Notes under the pieces: generated by a model | Seen by the model: only the letters and a program-made list of their open reading frames with translations | What the model was told of the DNA's origin: nothing | Database searches by the model: none | NCBI GenBank assembly: GCA_964386435.1 | Contig: CAYLSV010000015.1 | Location: 1-55,578, forward strand | Length of the DNA: 55,578 bases | Direction of reading: 5' to 3' | From: CAYLSV01 sp964386435 | Lineage (GTDB): Bacteria; Planctomycetota; Phycisphaerae; Tepidisphaerales; Tepidisphaeraceae | Part shown: one piece after another, positions 31,165 to 39,110 of the stretch | Layout: each line of letters begins with the position of its first letter | Numbering within the stretch: position 1 is the first letter of the stretch | Made by a program: the position numbers and the translations under genes

Positions 31165-34100
31165 GTTTGTCGACGCTTCCGGTTCAGCGGGCTCCACGTC
31201 CATGCCCTCCGTCGCCAGGGCGAATTGGGTGCGGACGAGGTTGGCGTAGATCCCGTCGGGGTTCTTCAGCAGCTCGTCGTGCGTGCCGGTCGTCACGAGC
31301 TTGCCCTTCTCGAAGACGGCGATCTGGTCGGCGTCGCGGATCGTGGAGAGGCGGTGGGCGATGGCGAACGTCGTGCGGCCGCTGACCAAGCGGTCGAGTG
31401 CTTCCTGGATCTGCTTCTCCGTCTCGCTGTCGACGCTGCTGGTGGCCTCGTCGAGGATCAGAACCTTCGGGTTGTGCAGGATCGCGCGGGCAATGCTCAC
31501 CCGTTGCCGCTCGCCGCCGGAGAGGCTTTGGCCGCGTTCGCCGACCATCGTGTCGTAGCCGTCGGGCAAATTGACGACGAACTCGTGGGCGTTGGCCGCG
31601 CGGGCGGCCGCGATCACCTCCGCGTCGCTCGCCTCGGGCCGGCCGTAGCGGATGTTGTCGGCGATGGTGCCGTAGAACAGATACGGCTCCTGCAGCACCA
31701 CGCCGACGTGGCCGCGGAGCCACGCCAGGTCCAGGTCACGGATGTCCGTGCCGTCCAGCAGAATCGCCCCGTCGCCCACGTCATAGAACCGGCTGACGAG
31801 GTTGACGAACGTGCTCTTGCCCGCCCCGCTGTGGCCACAGAGGCCGATCATCTGCCCCGGCTCGACCGTCAGGCTCACGTTCCGCAGCGCCGGCTTCGCC
31901 CCGTCGTAGCTGAAGCTGACATCGCTGAACTCCACCCGCCCCTCGATCGACTCGGGCACGATCGCGTTCGGCTTGCTGACGATCTCCGCCGGCGTGTCGA
32001 GGACCTCGAAGACTCGCTGCGCGCTCGTCGCCGCCCGCGTGACCATGCGCTGCTTCTGGACGACCTCCATGATCGCCATGTGGAAGAAGCCCATGATGGC
32101 CAGGAACATGACGAGCGTGCCAAGCGTGTCCTGCCCGGTGCCGCCGGACCTGATGACGAAGATGCCGCCGACGATCAGGATCAGCACCCGGCTGAGCATC
32201 ATCGCCCCCTCGACCAGCGGCTGCATGTCGGCCCACGCGCGGACCACGCGGTACTCGTCGTCCACGAAGTTCGCGTTCCGCTCGGTAAACCGCCGCACTT
32301 CCCGGTCCTCGGCCGCGAACGCCTTGATGACCTTCGTCCCCGGCAACGCATCGCCCACGATGGCCGTCAGCCGCGACCAGTACGTCCACAATCGGCCGAA
32401 CAGGCGGATCATCACCTGCGTCTTCCACCACGCCAGCGCGAACACCAGCGGCAACGGGGCCATGGCGATCAGCGCCAGCCGCCAGTTGGCGTACAGCATG
32501 AACCCCGCCGCCCCGACGAAGAAGACGCCGACCTTCAGCATCTCAACACTGCCGAAGGCCACGAAGTCCCACAGCCGATCCGTATCGCTCGTCACCCGCG
32601 TGATCAGGCTGCCGGTGCGGTGCTTGCCGAAGTACCGCATGCTGAGCGTGTGCAAATGCGAGTACACCTGATCCCGCAAGTCGCCGGCGATCCGGCTGCC
32701 GACGTAGCAGATCGCCCGCATCCGCAGCCAGTACGTCACCAGCATCACGCCGATGGCCGCCGCGTAGAGGCCGCCCCAGAAGATCAGGTTGCTGACCCGC
32801 TGCCCGTACTCGAGGTGCCCGGCCGTCTGCGGGTTGATGGCCCGGTCGATGATCGGCTGGGTCAGGAAGCTGCTGAACACCTGCGCCCCCGCCGAGATCA
32901 GCGTGAGCCCCGCCGCCAGCCACACCTGGCCGATGTACGGCTTGGCCACGTCCAGCAGCCGCAGCAGCACCCGCTTGTCCTGCGGCTTCTCCTCGTCGGC
33001 CACGTCCTGCGCCGCCGCCGCCAGCTCCGCCCGGTCGAGCCACGCCGCCCCGTGGTCGGTCGGGTTGCGCAAATGCTCGATCTCCCGCTCCACCCGCCGC
33101 CCGAAACGGTGCATGGCCTTTTTGTGCCGCGAGCTGAACCGAAGCGCCACCGGCTCATCGCCCAGCAGGTGAAACGCATCCACCCCGACCCCCTCGGCAT
33201 GCCGCACGCCGGTGAAGTCGCCCAATTCATGCCAAGCCGCCGCCTCATCCCGCACCACGAGCAACCGCCCACCCACCAGCGCCGCGTACCCGGCGACGAA
33301 CCGCCCGTCGTCATCCAGATCGAACTTCGCCCAGTCCACGACCTCCCCACCCGCCCGCCGCCGCAACGGCTCCGGCAACGCCGCATCCACCCCTGGCAAC
33401 GTCTGATCCGTGCGAAACATGAGCCGCCGCCACAGTAGCCTCTGCTCCGGCACCCGATCGACCGATTCCCACACCACCGCGTTCAGTTCAGCGTGCCACC
33501 TGCCCCGCCCCCCCCACCCACACTCCGAACACCGCCCCGGCGTCGCTCGACAGTCGTAGCCGCAACTCGGGCAGTGCCCCGCCGGCGTCAAGCGGGGCCG
33601 CGTCGGTGCCAGCGCCGCCAGGCACATCACGCCGCCGGCCGACATTGGCAGCCAGTGCGGCACCGCGAGGTGCGACGAGCCAACGATCGGGGCGGCGTCG
33701 TGGAACAACGTCGCCGAGCCGTCGGGTTGGCGGACGTGCAGCCGGATCATTGGGAAGCTCGCCCGCAGGTTCGCGGCGGTGGCCCGGTTGGTGGCGATGT
33801 GCTCGACCACCACGTCCTCCCGCCGCCAATGCCCGGTTGGCAGCGGGACGCCACGCCATGTCGGCCAATCGTGCGTCCAGACGCCACGGATTGCGAACCG
33901 GCAACCGATCGGCGGCTGCTTCGCCTGCAGCTTGTCGAATGCCGCCATCCAATCCTCAAAATCGACCTCGTCGGCATCATCCGCCCTGTCGAGCTTCGGG
34001 AACTCATTCCGCTCGATCGCCTCCAGCCAAGTGCCGTTGTCGAACGAGTCGTCGCGGTGCCAGATCCAGCCGGTCGGGTCGCGGGACAGTCTCGACTGGT

Positions 34101-34212
34101 AATCCGCCGCCACCCAGTCCGCCGCCAGCGGCTTGGCCGTCGCCCACGCCACCCCGGCCAACCCACCCCCGGCGAGGCCCAGCACCAGCATCGCGATCCG
34201 CCAGAGTTTCAT
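31156..34212 (-). CDS. Zinc-ribbon membrane protein fused in frame to an ABC exporter (possible assembly fusion)
   Basis: 1018 residues as read. Residues 1-235 match the neighbouring zinc-ribbon proteins: N-terminal helix MKLWRIAMLVLGLAGGGLAG, ectodomain with WPTWRGVPLP, a second helix after VPHWLPMSAGG, then CPSCGYDCRATPGRCSECGW. From Met265 (33420) a 754-residue ABC exporter follows: a PH-like domain (about 280-390), six-helix membrane domain (about 415-720) and nucleotide-binding domain with Walker A GHSGAGKST (about 794), signature LSGGERQR and Walker B VLILDEATSSVD. The junction carries eight G in a row on the coding strand (33508-33515); gain or loss of one base would end the first protein within about 12 codons. 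Two separate genes (33483/33485-34212 and 31156-33420) are plausible. It pairs with DUF1854 downstream. Confidence 0.7.
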   Translation of the reverse strand: MKLWRIAMLVLGLAGGGLAGVAWATAKPLAADWVAADYQSRLSRDPTGWIWHRDDSFDNGTWLEAIERNEFPKLDRADDADEVDFEDWMAAFDKLQAKQPPIGCRFAIRGVWTHDWPTWRGVPLPTGHWRREDVVVEHIATNRATAANLRASFPMIRLHVRQPDGSATLFHDAAPIVGSSHLAVPHWLPMSAGGVMCLAALAPTRPRLTPAGHCPSCGYDCRATPGRCSECGWGGRGRWHAELNAVVWESVDRVPEQRLLWRRLMFRTDQTLPGVDAALPEPLRRRAGGEVVDWAKFDLDDDGRFVAGYAALVGGRLLVVRDEAAAWHELGDFTGVRHAEGVGVDAFHLLGDEPVALRFSSRHKKAMHRFGRRVEREIEHLRNPTDHGAAWLDRAELAAAAQDVADEEKPQDKRVLLRLLDVAKPYIGQVWLAAGLTLISAGAQVFSSFLTQPIIDRAINPQTAGHLEYGQRVSNLIFWGGLYAAAIGVMLVTYWLRMRAICYVGSRIAGDLRDQVYSHLHTLSMRYFGKHRTGSLITRVTSDTDRLWDFVAFGSVEMLKVGVFFVGAAGFMLYANWRLALIAMAPLPLVFALAWWKTQVMIRLFGRLWTYWSRLTAIVGDALPGTKVIKAFAAEDREVRRFTERNANFVDDEYRVVRAWADMQPLVEGAMMLSRVLILIVGGIFVIRSGGTGQDTLGTLVMFLAIMGFFHMAIMEVVQKQRMVTRAATSAQRVFEVLDTPAEIVSKPNAIVPESIEGRVEFSDVSFSYDGAKPALRNVSLTVEPGQMIGLCGHSGAGKSTFVNLVSRFYDVGDGAILLDGTDIRDLDLAWLRGHVGVVLQEPYLFYGTIADNIRYGRPEASDAEVIAAARAANAHEFVVNLPDGYDTMVGERGQSLSGGERQRVSIARAILHNPKVLILDEATSSVDSETEKQIQEALDRLVSGRTTFAIAHRLSTIRDADQIAVFEKGKLVTTGTHDELLKNPDGIYANLVRTQFALATEGMDVEPAEPEASTNER

Positions 34213-34338
34213 GCCGTCTCCTTCGCCGTCAAGCCACGTCGAACGTCCGAAGCATTGTAACGCAACCTCCGCGTCATCGACGCCCGACTTCCTCGCGGAT
34301 CACGATACCGACGCTGGGCCCTGCCGGTGAGGGGGCAC

Positions 34339-35031
34339 TCAGATGACCCGTCCAAAATCTTCCGCACCTTCCGTCGCGCCTCCACGTCGCTCAAGTTCCC
34401 ACTCACACTCCGAACACCGCCCCGGCGTCGCCCGGCAGTCGTAGCCGCAACTCGGGCAGTGCCCCGACGGCACCCGGCGATGTAGCCATTGCCACGGCCG
34501 AACGAGCCCCAACGTCAGCAGCCCGCCGAGCATCACGCCCAGCCAGTACGGCAGCCGCAGTTCCGTGACCCGCAGCACCTTCGGCGTCGCCGCCGCGGCC
34601 GGCGCGTTGATTGGGCCGTGGCGGTCGAAGGAGGAGCTTAGCAAGATGGCGACCCGCTGCTCCGGCAGGCTTTGTCGCCGGCCCCACCACGCCCGCGGCA
34701 GCGGCACGCCACGCCACTGCGGCCAATCGGCGGGCCACGTCAACACGGGCCACGCCGCATCGAGGTGGCGGCGGCGCAGATAGTCGGCGGGCGACTCCTC
34801 GTGATCCCACACGTTGCGCCGCCAGTGGAAGCCGTGGGTGTCGAAACCCCAATCGAGCCGGTCCCGAAACTCGGCCTCGTAGTCGACAAACCTCGGCCCG
34901 CCGCCGATCAACCCGCCCAGGTTCAACCCGCCCAAATCGTGCCGCTCCTGCCACCGCCCGACCCCGTAGCCGGCGAGCACGCAGGTGGCGATCAGCAACG
35001 GGATGACGACCCACGCCCGCCGCCGACTCAT
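34339..35031 (-). CDS. Zinc-ribbon membrane protein, paralogue 2
   Basis: 230 residues from the ATG at 35031, which overlaps the TGA of the upstream paralogue (ATGA). Layout: N-terminal helix WVVIPLLIATCVLAGYGVG, ectodomain with GFDTHGFHWRRNVW, WPQWRGVPLPRAWWG and VLRVTELRLPYWLG, second helix MLGGLLTLGLVRPWQWL and a C-terminal cytoplasmic zinc ribbon CPSCGYDCRATPGRCSECEW. The four cysteines form two CxxC knuckles (a fifth Cys is in YDCRA). The tail is about 20 residues. No enzyme motif is seen. This ribbon is common at the C-terminus of planctomycete proteins of unknown function. 126 bp separate it from the fused gene. Confidence 0.75.
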   Translation of the reverse strand: MSRRRAWVVIPLLIATCVLAGYGVGRWQERHDLGGLNLGGLIGGGPRFVDYEAEFRDRLDWGFDTHGFHWRRNVWDHEESPADYLRRRHLDAAWPVLTWPADWPQWRGVPLPRAWWGRRQSLPEQRVAILLSSSFDRHGPINAPAAAATPKVLRVTELRLPYWLGVMLGGLLTLGLVRPWQWLHRRVPSGHCPSCGYDCRATPGRCSECEWELERRGGATEGAEDFGRVI

Positions 35032-35675
35032 GGCTTTGCCTCCGATAAGCGCCCGCACTCCGGGCACCGCCCCGGCGTCGCCCGACAATCGTAGCCGCAA
35101 CCCAGGCAATGCCCCGCCGGCACCCCGCGGCGCAGCCATTGCCACGGCCGGGCAAGCCACGTCGCCAGCTGCAGGCCGAGCAGCGCGGGGAGCCAGTAAG
35201 GCACCATCACCTCGCTGACGCGGACCACCTTAGCAGTTGCGGTCGGTTTTGCCGGTCGGGGGTCGGTTAGGTACGGTGCGTCGAGCACGTAGCCGTGGCT
35301 CTGCTTCCACGTTCGGTCGTGCACCGTCGAGCGGCTGCCCCACCGGCCGCGCGGCAGCGGCACGTCTCGCCAGCGGGTCCACCGCCGGGCGTCGGGGACG
35401 TCAACCGGCCACCGCTGAAGGTCGTGCTGCGCGAGGAACTCGTTGAGCGATGTCGGATGAACCCAGCGCACCTGCTGCCAGTAAAAGCCTTCGTGATCGA
35501 GACCCCAACTGGCGTGCCGCTCGACATCGCCGCTCGCCGGGGCTTGGCCTGTGAACAGGATGTTGGACCGGCTTCTCTCTCGATCGACGACGCCCGCCCG
35601 CCAGCGGCTCAAGGCATAACCGCCGAGCAGGCAACTCGCCACCAGCAGCACGATCGCCAAGATGGCCCGCCTCAC
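35028..35675 (-). CDS. Zinc-ribbon membrane protein, paralogue 3
   Basis: 215 residues from a GTG at 35675 overlapping the upstream TGA (GTGA). Same layout as its neighbours: helix AILAIVLLVASCLLGGYAL, ectodomain with WGLDHEGFYWQQVRWV, WTRWRDVPLPRGRWG and VVRVSEVMVPYWLPALLG, second helix around LQLATWLARPWQWL and ribbon CLGCGYDCRATPGRCPECGR. The ribbon's first knuckle is CLGC instead of CPSC. The tail is only LSEAKP. Overlap on both sides shows that the three genes are translated as a unit. Confidence 0.75.
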   Translation of the reverse strand: MRRAILAIVLLVASCLLGGYALSRWRAGVVDRERSRSNILFTGQAPASGDVERHASWGLDHEGFYWQQVRWVHPTSLNEFLAQHDLQRWPVDVPDARRWTRWRDVPLPRGRWGSRSTVHDRTWKQSHGYVLDAPYLTDPRPAKPTATAKVVRVSEVMVPYWLPALLGLQLATWLARPWQWLRRGVPAGHCLGCGYDCRATPGRCPECGRLSEAKP

Positions 35676-36328
35676 GCCGCCACCTTCGCCCCCCACCCGC
35701 ACTCCGGACACCGCCCCGGCGTCGCCCGGCAATTGTAGCCGCAACGTGGGCAATGCCCCGCGGGCAGGGGCCGCCCGAACCACGCCCACGGCCGGGCGAG
35801 CCACAGCGTCATTGAGGCAAACACAAGCGTGGGCAGCCAGTGCGGCACGGCGACGTGCCGCACCCGCAGCGGCTCGGGCGCGGCCTCGATCAACCGCCGC
35901 TCGGCCTGCGCCGCCGTGAGGTCCGAACGCACCTCCGCGTCGCCGAAGCCGCAGGTGAACATCGTCTCCCACACGGCCGGCGACCATTCCGCCACCGGCT
36001 CGAGCGTCGGCAGCGGGCACGGCCCCCAAGTCCGCCAGCGCCCGCCGACATCCGCCGTCGCCGTCAGGAAGAAGTCGCTCCCGCCTGCCCCGAGCTGCCG
36101 CACCAGTTGCTCCGGCGTCCGCTCGTCCGCCCACTCGGCGGTCCGCCAGTAAAAGCCCTGTCGGTCCACGCCCCGATCGGTGAACGGCAGCCAACCCGGG
36201 TCGAAGTAGGTCACTGGCGCCGCCGCCGCGCTGCCGAGCCAGACGCCGGCGAAGGCGCACATCAGCCCGAACGTCAACACGGTGAGAACCGACCGGAGAA
36301 CGGGTAGACGGGACGAAGCGGTGGCCAT
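35672..36328 (-). CDS. Zinc-ribbon membrane protein, paralogue 4
   Basis: 218 residues from the ATG at 36328, the first gene of the intact array. Helix VLTVLTFGLMCAFAGVWLG, ectodomain with GVDRQGFYWRTAEWAD, WRTWGPCPLPTLEP and VRHVAVPHWLPTLVFAS, second helix then RPWAWFG, and ribbon CPRCGYNCRATPGRCPECGW with tail GAKVAA. It is the most divergent ectodomain. The shared phrases (G.D..GFYW, W..W..VPLP, R..E..VPYWLP, RPW.WL) show that all copies derive by duplication. Confidence 0.75.
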   Translation of the reverse strand: MATASSRLPVLRSVLTVLTFGLMCAFAGVWLGSAAAAPVTYFDPGWLPFTDRGVDRQGFYWRTAEWADERTPEQLVRQLGAGGSDFFLTATADVGGRWRTWGPCPLPTLEPVAEWSPAVWETMFTCGFGDAEVRSDLTAAQAERRLIEAAPEPLRVRHVAVPHWLPTLVFASMTLWLARPWAWFGRPLPAGHCPRCGYNCRATPGRCPECGWGAKVAA

Positions 36329-36385
36329 GCTTGCCCGATCCTACAAGATACGGCGACCGAAGACCCTGCCCGTGGAACCGATGCG

Positions 36386-36580
36386 TTAGCGGATGTTATT
36401 GAGCCTGGCCACGGCGGCGAGACAGTAGGGGATAATGATCTCCGTCACCCGCAGCACCGGCTCGGTCGGCTGGGGGGCGGCGCGCGTGAGCCGCGTGGCG
36501 GGCACGCCCGCGCCCCTTCGCGGCCGGCGGCTGCCGAGGTCATCGGCCTGCTTGCGTTGCACCGCGTACCTGCTGATCAT
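36386..36580 (-). pseudogene. Decayed fifth copy of the zinc-ribbon membrane protein
   Basis: A short open frame ends in PTEPVLRVTEIIIPYCLAAV and a TAA at 36386. The phrase VLRVTEIIIPYCL matches VLRVTELRLPYWL of paralogue 2 and VVRVSEVMVPYWL of paralogue 3 at the boundary of the second helix. Everything after that, including the zinc ribbon, is lost. Upstream residues show no clear similarity. The remnant sits just upstream of the array on the same strand. Confidence 0.5.
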
Positions 36581-36594
36581 AATGCTTGGTCTGC

Positions 36595-36628
36595 GGGAGC
36601 CGGGGGTTCGCTCCGCTCGCCCCGCGGC
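36595..36628. repeat. GCCGnGGGGyGAGCG repeat, second copy (reverse orientation)
   Basis: Reverse-complemented, these 34 bases align with 27518-27550 over 33 positions with five differences. Unlike the first copy it is not part of a visible long inverted repeat here. It lies between the decayed zinc-ribbon copy and the 7-base repeat before plsY; the 392 bp from 36329 to 36720 hold no intact gene. Confidence 0.6.
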
Positions 36629-36651
36629 GTCTCCAACAAGTTGCCGCCGAC

Positions 36652-36686
36652 AAAGAACAACGGACAAAGACCAACGGACCAACAAC
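36652..36686. repeat. 7-base unit repeat, copy D (half element)
   Basis: Five consecutive 7-mers AAAGAAC, AACGGAC, AAAGACC, AACGGAC, CAACAAC (36652-36686), the same type as the right arms of copies A-C. No left arm is recognisable. It ends 34 bp before the plsY start. Confidence 0.65.
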
Positions 36687-36720
36687 CACCGTTCCCGCCC
36701 CCGCATACGCTGCCCCGCCG

Positions 36721-37431
36721 ATGCTGTTGCTCGCCACTGCCTTGCCTGACGGGTCGCCGCCGCATGGGGTGTTGCTCGGGCTGGTGGGGTTGGCGTACCT
36801 GATCGGGTCGATCCCGTTCGGGCTGCTGGTGGGCAAGCTGCGCGGGGTGGACATTCGCCTGCACGGCAGTTGCAACATTGGGGCGACCAACGCCGGGCGG
36901 GTGCTGGGGCGGCGGTGGGGGTATCTGGTGCTGGGGCTGGACGTTCTTAAAAGTTTCCTGCCAACGGTGGCGGCGAGTGTGGTGGTGCTGGCGACGAGCG
37001 AGCCGGTGGGCCGCACCCGGCTGACGTTCCTGCTGTGGGTCGGCGTCGGGGCGGCGGCGGTGCTGGGGCACGTCTTCCCGATCTTCGCCAAATTCAAGGG
37101 CGGCAAGGGTGTGGCGTGCGGCTTGGGCATGCTGCTGGGCGTGTGGCCTTACGCGACGCTGCCGGGGCTGATCGGCGGGGCGGCATACGCGGCGGCACGG
37201 TTCGGTAGCGGCTACGTCAGCCTCGGCTCGCTTGCGGGCAGCGCGGCGGCGGTCGTGTCGTGGGCGGGGCTCGGGTGGCTGTTGGGGTGGGACATTTTCG
37301 GCCGACAGCTGCCGTTGGGGCTGGTGCTGGTGACGATCGCCGGGCTCATCTGGTGGCGGCACCGCACGAACATCAAGCGGCTGCTACGTGGCGAGGAGCA
37401 CCGCCTCGATCCCGCCAAGCCCGTACGATGA
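36721..37431 (+). CDS. plsY: Glycerol-3-phosphate acyltransferase PlsY
   Basis: 236 residues from the ATG at 36721. This inner-membrane enzyme transfers acyl from acyl-phosphate to glycerol-3-phosphate, the first step of phospholipid synthesis. The three conserved loops are present: LIGSIPFGLLVGKL, GSCNIGATNAGRVLG and GHVFPIFAKFKGGKGVA, with a fourth region WRHRTNIKRLLRGEEHR at the C-terminus. About seven helices. The 5-base gap to the Rrf2 gene suggests co-transcription. Confidence 0.93.
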   Translation: MLLLATALPDGSPPHGVLLGLVGLAYLIGSIPFGLLVGKLRGVDIRLHGSCNIGATNAGRVLGRRWGYLVLGLDVLKSFLPTVAASVVVLATSEPVGRTRLTFLLWVGVGAAAVLGHVFPIFAKFKGGKGVACGLGMLLGVWPYATLPGLIGGAAYAAARFGSGYVSLGSLAGSAAAVVSWAGLGWLLGWDIFGRQLPLGLVLVTIAGLIWWRHRTNIKRLLRGEEHRLDPAKPVR

Positions 37432-37435
37432 ACTT

Positions 37436-37852
37436 ATGTTGCGGCTGAGCAAGCGGACAGAGCACGGGTTGCGGGCGGCGGTCCAACTGGCCCGCCTCGA
37501 CAGCAGCGGCTACGTGCAAAGTCGCGATCTGGCCGCGGCCGAGGATTTGCCGACGAAGTTCCTGGAAAGCATCCTGCTGACCCTCCGCCGCGGCGGCGTG
37601 CTGGAGAGCAAGGTCGGCAGCGGCGGCGGCTACCGCCTGGCCCGCCCGGCCGAGCAGATCATCGTGCTGGCGCTGCTGGAGTTGTTGCAGCTCGACGACG
37701 CCCCCACCGCCACCGACACCCCCGGCGGTCGGGCCGTCATGCTGCTGCAGGATCAACTCCGCGCCGCCGCCCAGAAAACCTGCGGCGAGTTGACCCTCCG
37801 CGACCTGGCCGACCAAGCCGACCCGGCGGCCGAGGCGATGTACCACATTTAA
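37436..37852 (+). CDS. Rrf2-family transcriptional regulator
   Basis: 138 residues from the ATG at 37436. The winged-helix pattern is typical: MLRLSKRTEHGLRAAVQLAR, QSRDLAAAEDLPTKFLESIL and LTLRRGGVLESKVGSGGGYR. IscR and NsrR bind an Fe-S cluster through three cysteines near residues 90-106; here only one Cys (QKTCGEL) is present, so a classical cluster is unlikely. Targets are unknown. It follows plsY by four bases. Confidence 0.85.
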   Translation: MLRLSKRTEHGLRAAVQLARLDSSGYVQSRDLAAAEDLPTKFLESILLTLRRGGVLESKVGSGGGYRLARPAEQIIVLALLELLQLDDAPTATDTPGGRAVMLLQDQLRAAAQKTCGELTLRDLADQADPAAEAMYHI

Positions 37853-37918
37853 GGCCGTCTCCGCGGTGGCCCGGCTTCACGCGTCTCTGACGCCCGCGTT
37901 GAGGCCGTTTGTCAAGAT

Positions 37919-37962
37919 TCGGAGCGGTTCGGCTTGACGTTTCGGATCGCTCCGAGCATAAT
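37919..37962 (+). promoter_or_regulatory. Strong sigma70-type promoter with an embedded inverted repeat
   Basis: TTGACG at 37934-37939 and CATAAT at 37957-37962 with a 17 bp spacer, the best consensus match in the window. An 8 bp perfect inverted repeat TCGGAGCG (37919-37926)/CGCTCCGA (37948-37955) flanks the -35 and enters the spacer, a possible operator. The first PEP-CTERM gene starts 110 bp downstream, leaving a long leader with a GGAGG near 38065. Confidence 0.6.
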
Positions 37963-38072
37963 CCGGTCAGCGGCGGAGGAGCCGTGCCGGCAAACGTCTT
38001 GTGACGCCGCCGGGAGGACGAGAATTTATGGCTGAACCGCCGGCTTGGCGGTCACTTTGAGACGGAGGATCC

Positions 38073-39020
38073 ATGCGAGAATCGAACCATTGCACCCGCC
38101 GCGGCCTCGCCGCCGGGGCTGTTGTTGCCGCCGCCGCGCTGGCCGGGCCGGCGTCGGCTGATTTGTTGTTGTACGAAGGTTTTGACTACGCCCCGGGCGT
38201 CGATGCCCTGGTCGGCCAGACCGGCGGCGACGGCTGGGGCGGCTCGGCGTGGGGCGAGGGCGGCAACGCCAACGGCCAGCAGAACGCCGGCGTCGTGGGC
38301 GCAGGCGGCTTGGTCTTCAGCGACTTCGCCGTCACCGGCAACGTCGGGCAGGTGCAGAACAACAACAGCGACGGCAGCGGCGGCGACTACAAGCGGTGGT
38401 ACGCCACCCGCGAGCTGCCGGCGCTGGCCGTCACGCCCGGCGAGACGGTCTACTTCAGCTTCCTGTTCCGCCAGGAAAAGCCGGCCAGCTTCGCGTTCAA
38501 GAGTGAACTCGCCGTCGGCGATTCCGCCGGCGGGCTCGACGCGTTTCGGCACGTGGCCGTCGATCAGTTCGACAGCGACGGCCCGGACAACGTCGGGGTC
38601 GGCTACGACGGCTCGGTGGTCACCAGCGCCGCCGCGCCCTACCCGCAGCAGGCCCCGGTGCTGGTCATCGGCCGGTTCGGCAACGTCAACGGTGTGGGCA
38701 ACCAGGCGGCCGATTTGTACGTGCTCACCGAGGCCGACTACGACGCCGTTAAGGCCAGCGGCGTGACGCAGGCGGAGCTGGACGGGATTGGTGCGGCGGC
38801 CAGTGACACGGCGGTCGGCGTGAGCCTGACCGGGGGCGGACAGTTTCTCACGCTTGACACCAACACCGCCTTTGGCATCCAGAACAACTCGTACTTCGAC
38901 GAGTTCAAGGTCTTCACGGACCTGAGCGATTTGCAGTCGACGGTGGTGCCCGAGCCCAGCGCGCTGGCCCTGCTCGCCGGCGGCGGCCTGCTCGGGTTGC
39001 GGCGTCGCCGGGCGACTTGA
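38073..39020 (+). CDS. PEP-CTERM sorting-domain protein
   Basis: 315 residues. The N-terminal signal HCTRRGLAAGAVVAAAALAG has adjacent arginines, so Tat export is possible. The body is a beta-rich, Gly/Asn/Asp-rich domain (LLLYEGFDYAPG at its start, YFSFLFRQEK) resembling LamG-like exoproteins. The C-terminus VVPEPSALALLAGGG then LLGLRRRRAT is a full PEP-CTERM signal: the PEP motif, one helix, then an arginine cluster, processed by exosortase. It is probably a surface or matrix protein. It follows the strong promoter and leads a three-gene set with the next two genes. Confidence 0.85.
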   Translation: MRESNHCTRRGLAAGAVVAAAALAGPASADLLLYEGFDYAPGVDALVGQTGGDGWGGSAWGEGGNANGQQNAGVVGAGGLVFSDFAVTGNVGQVQNNNSDGSGGDYKRWYATRELPALAVTPGETVYFSFLFRQEKPASFAFKSELAVGDSAGGLDAFRHVAVDQFDSDGPDNVGVGYDGSVVTSAAAPYPQQAPVLVIGRFGNVNGVGNQAADLYVLTEADYDAVKASGVTQAELDGIGAAASDTAVGVSLTGGGQFLTLDTNTAFGIQNNSYFDEFKVFTDLSDLQSTVVPEPSALALLAGGGLLGLRRRRAT

Positions 39021-39110
39021 CCACGACTCCTCCTCCACCCGCGACGCCGGCTGACCCCGACGCCGCGGCCTGACCGATTGGGCAGACGCCCTCACCTTTT
39101 GGAGAATTAG

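Noticed and set aside
31021..33438. 805-codon plus-strand frame opposite the ABC exporter
   Set aside because: Antisense shadow rich in Arg, His and Val with no domain; the minus strand encodes Walker A, signature and Walker B motifs.
11356..36686. 7-base repeats as a CRISPR array
   Set aside because: Units are 7 bases without spacers of constant length, and no cas gene is present.
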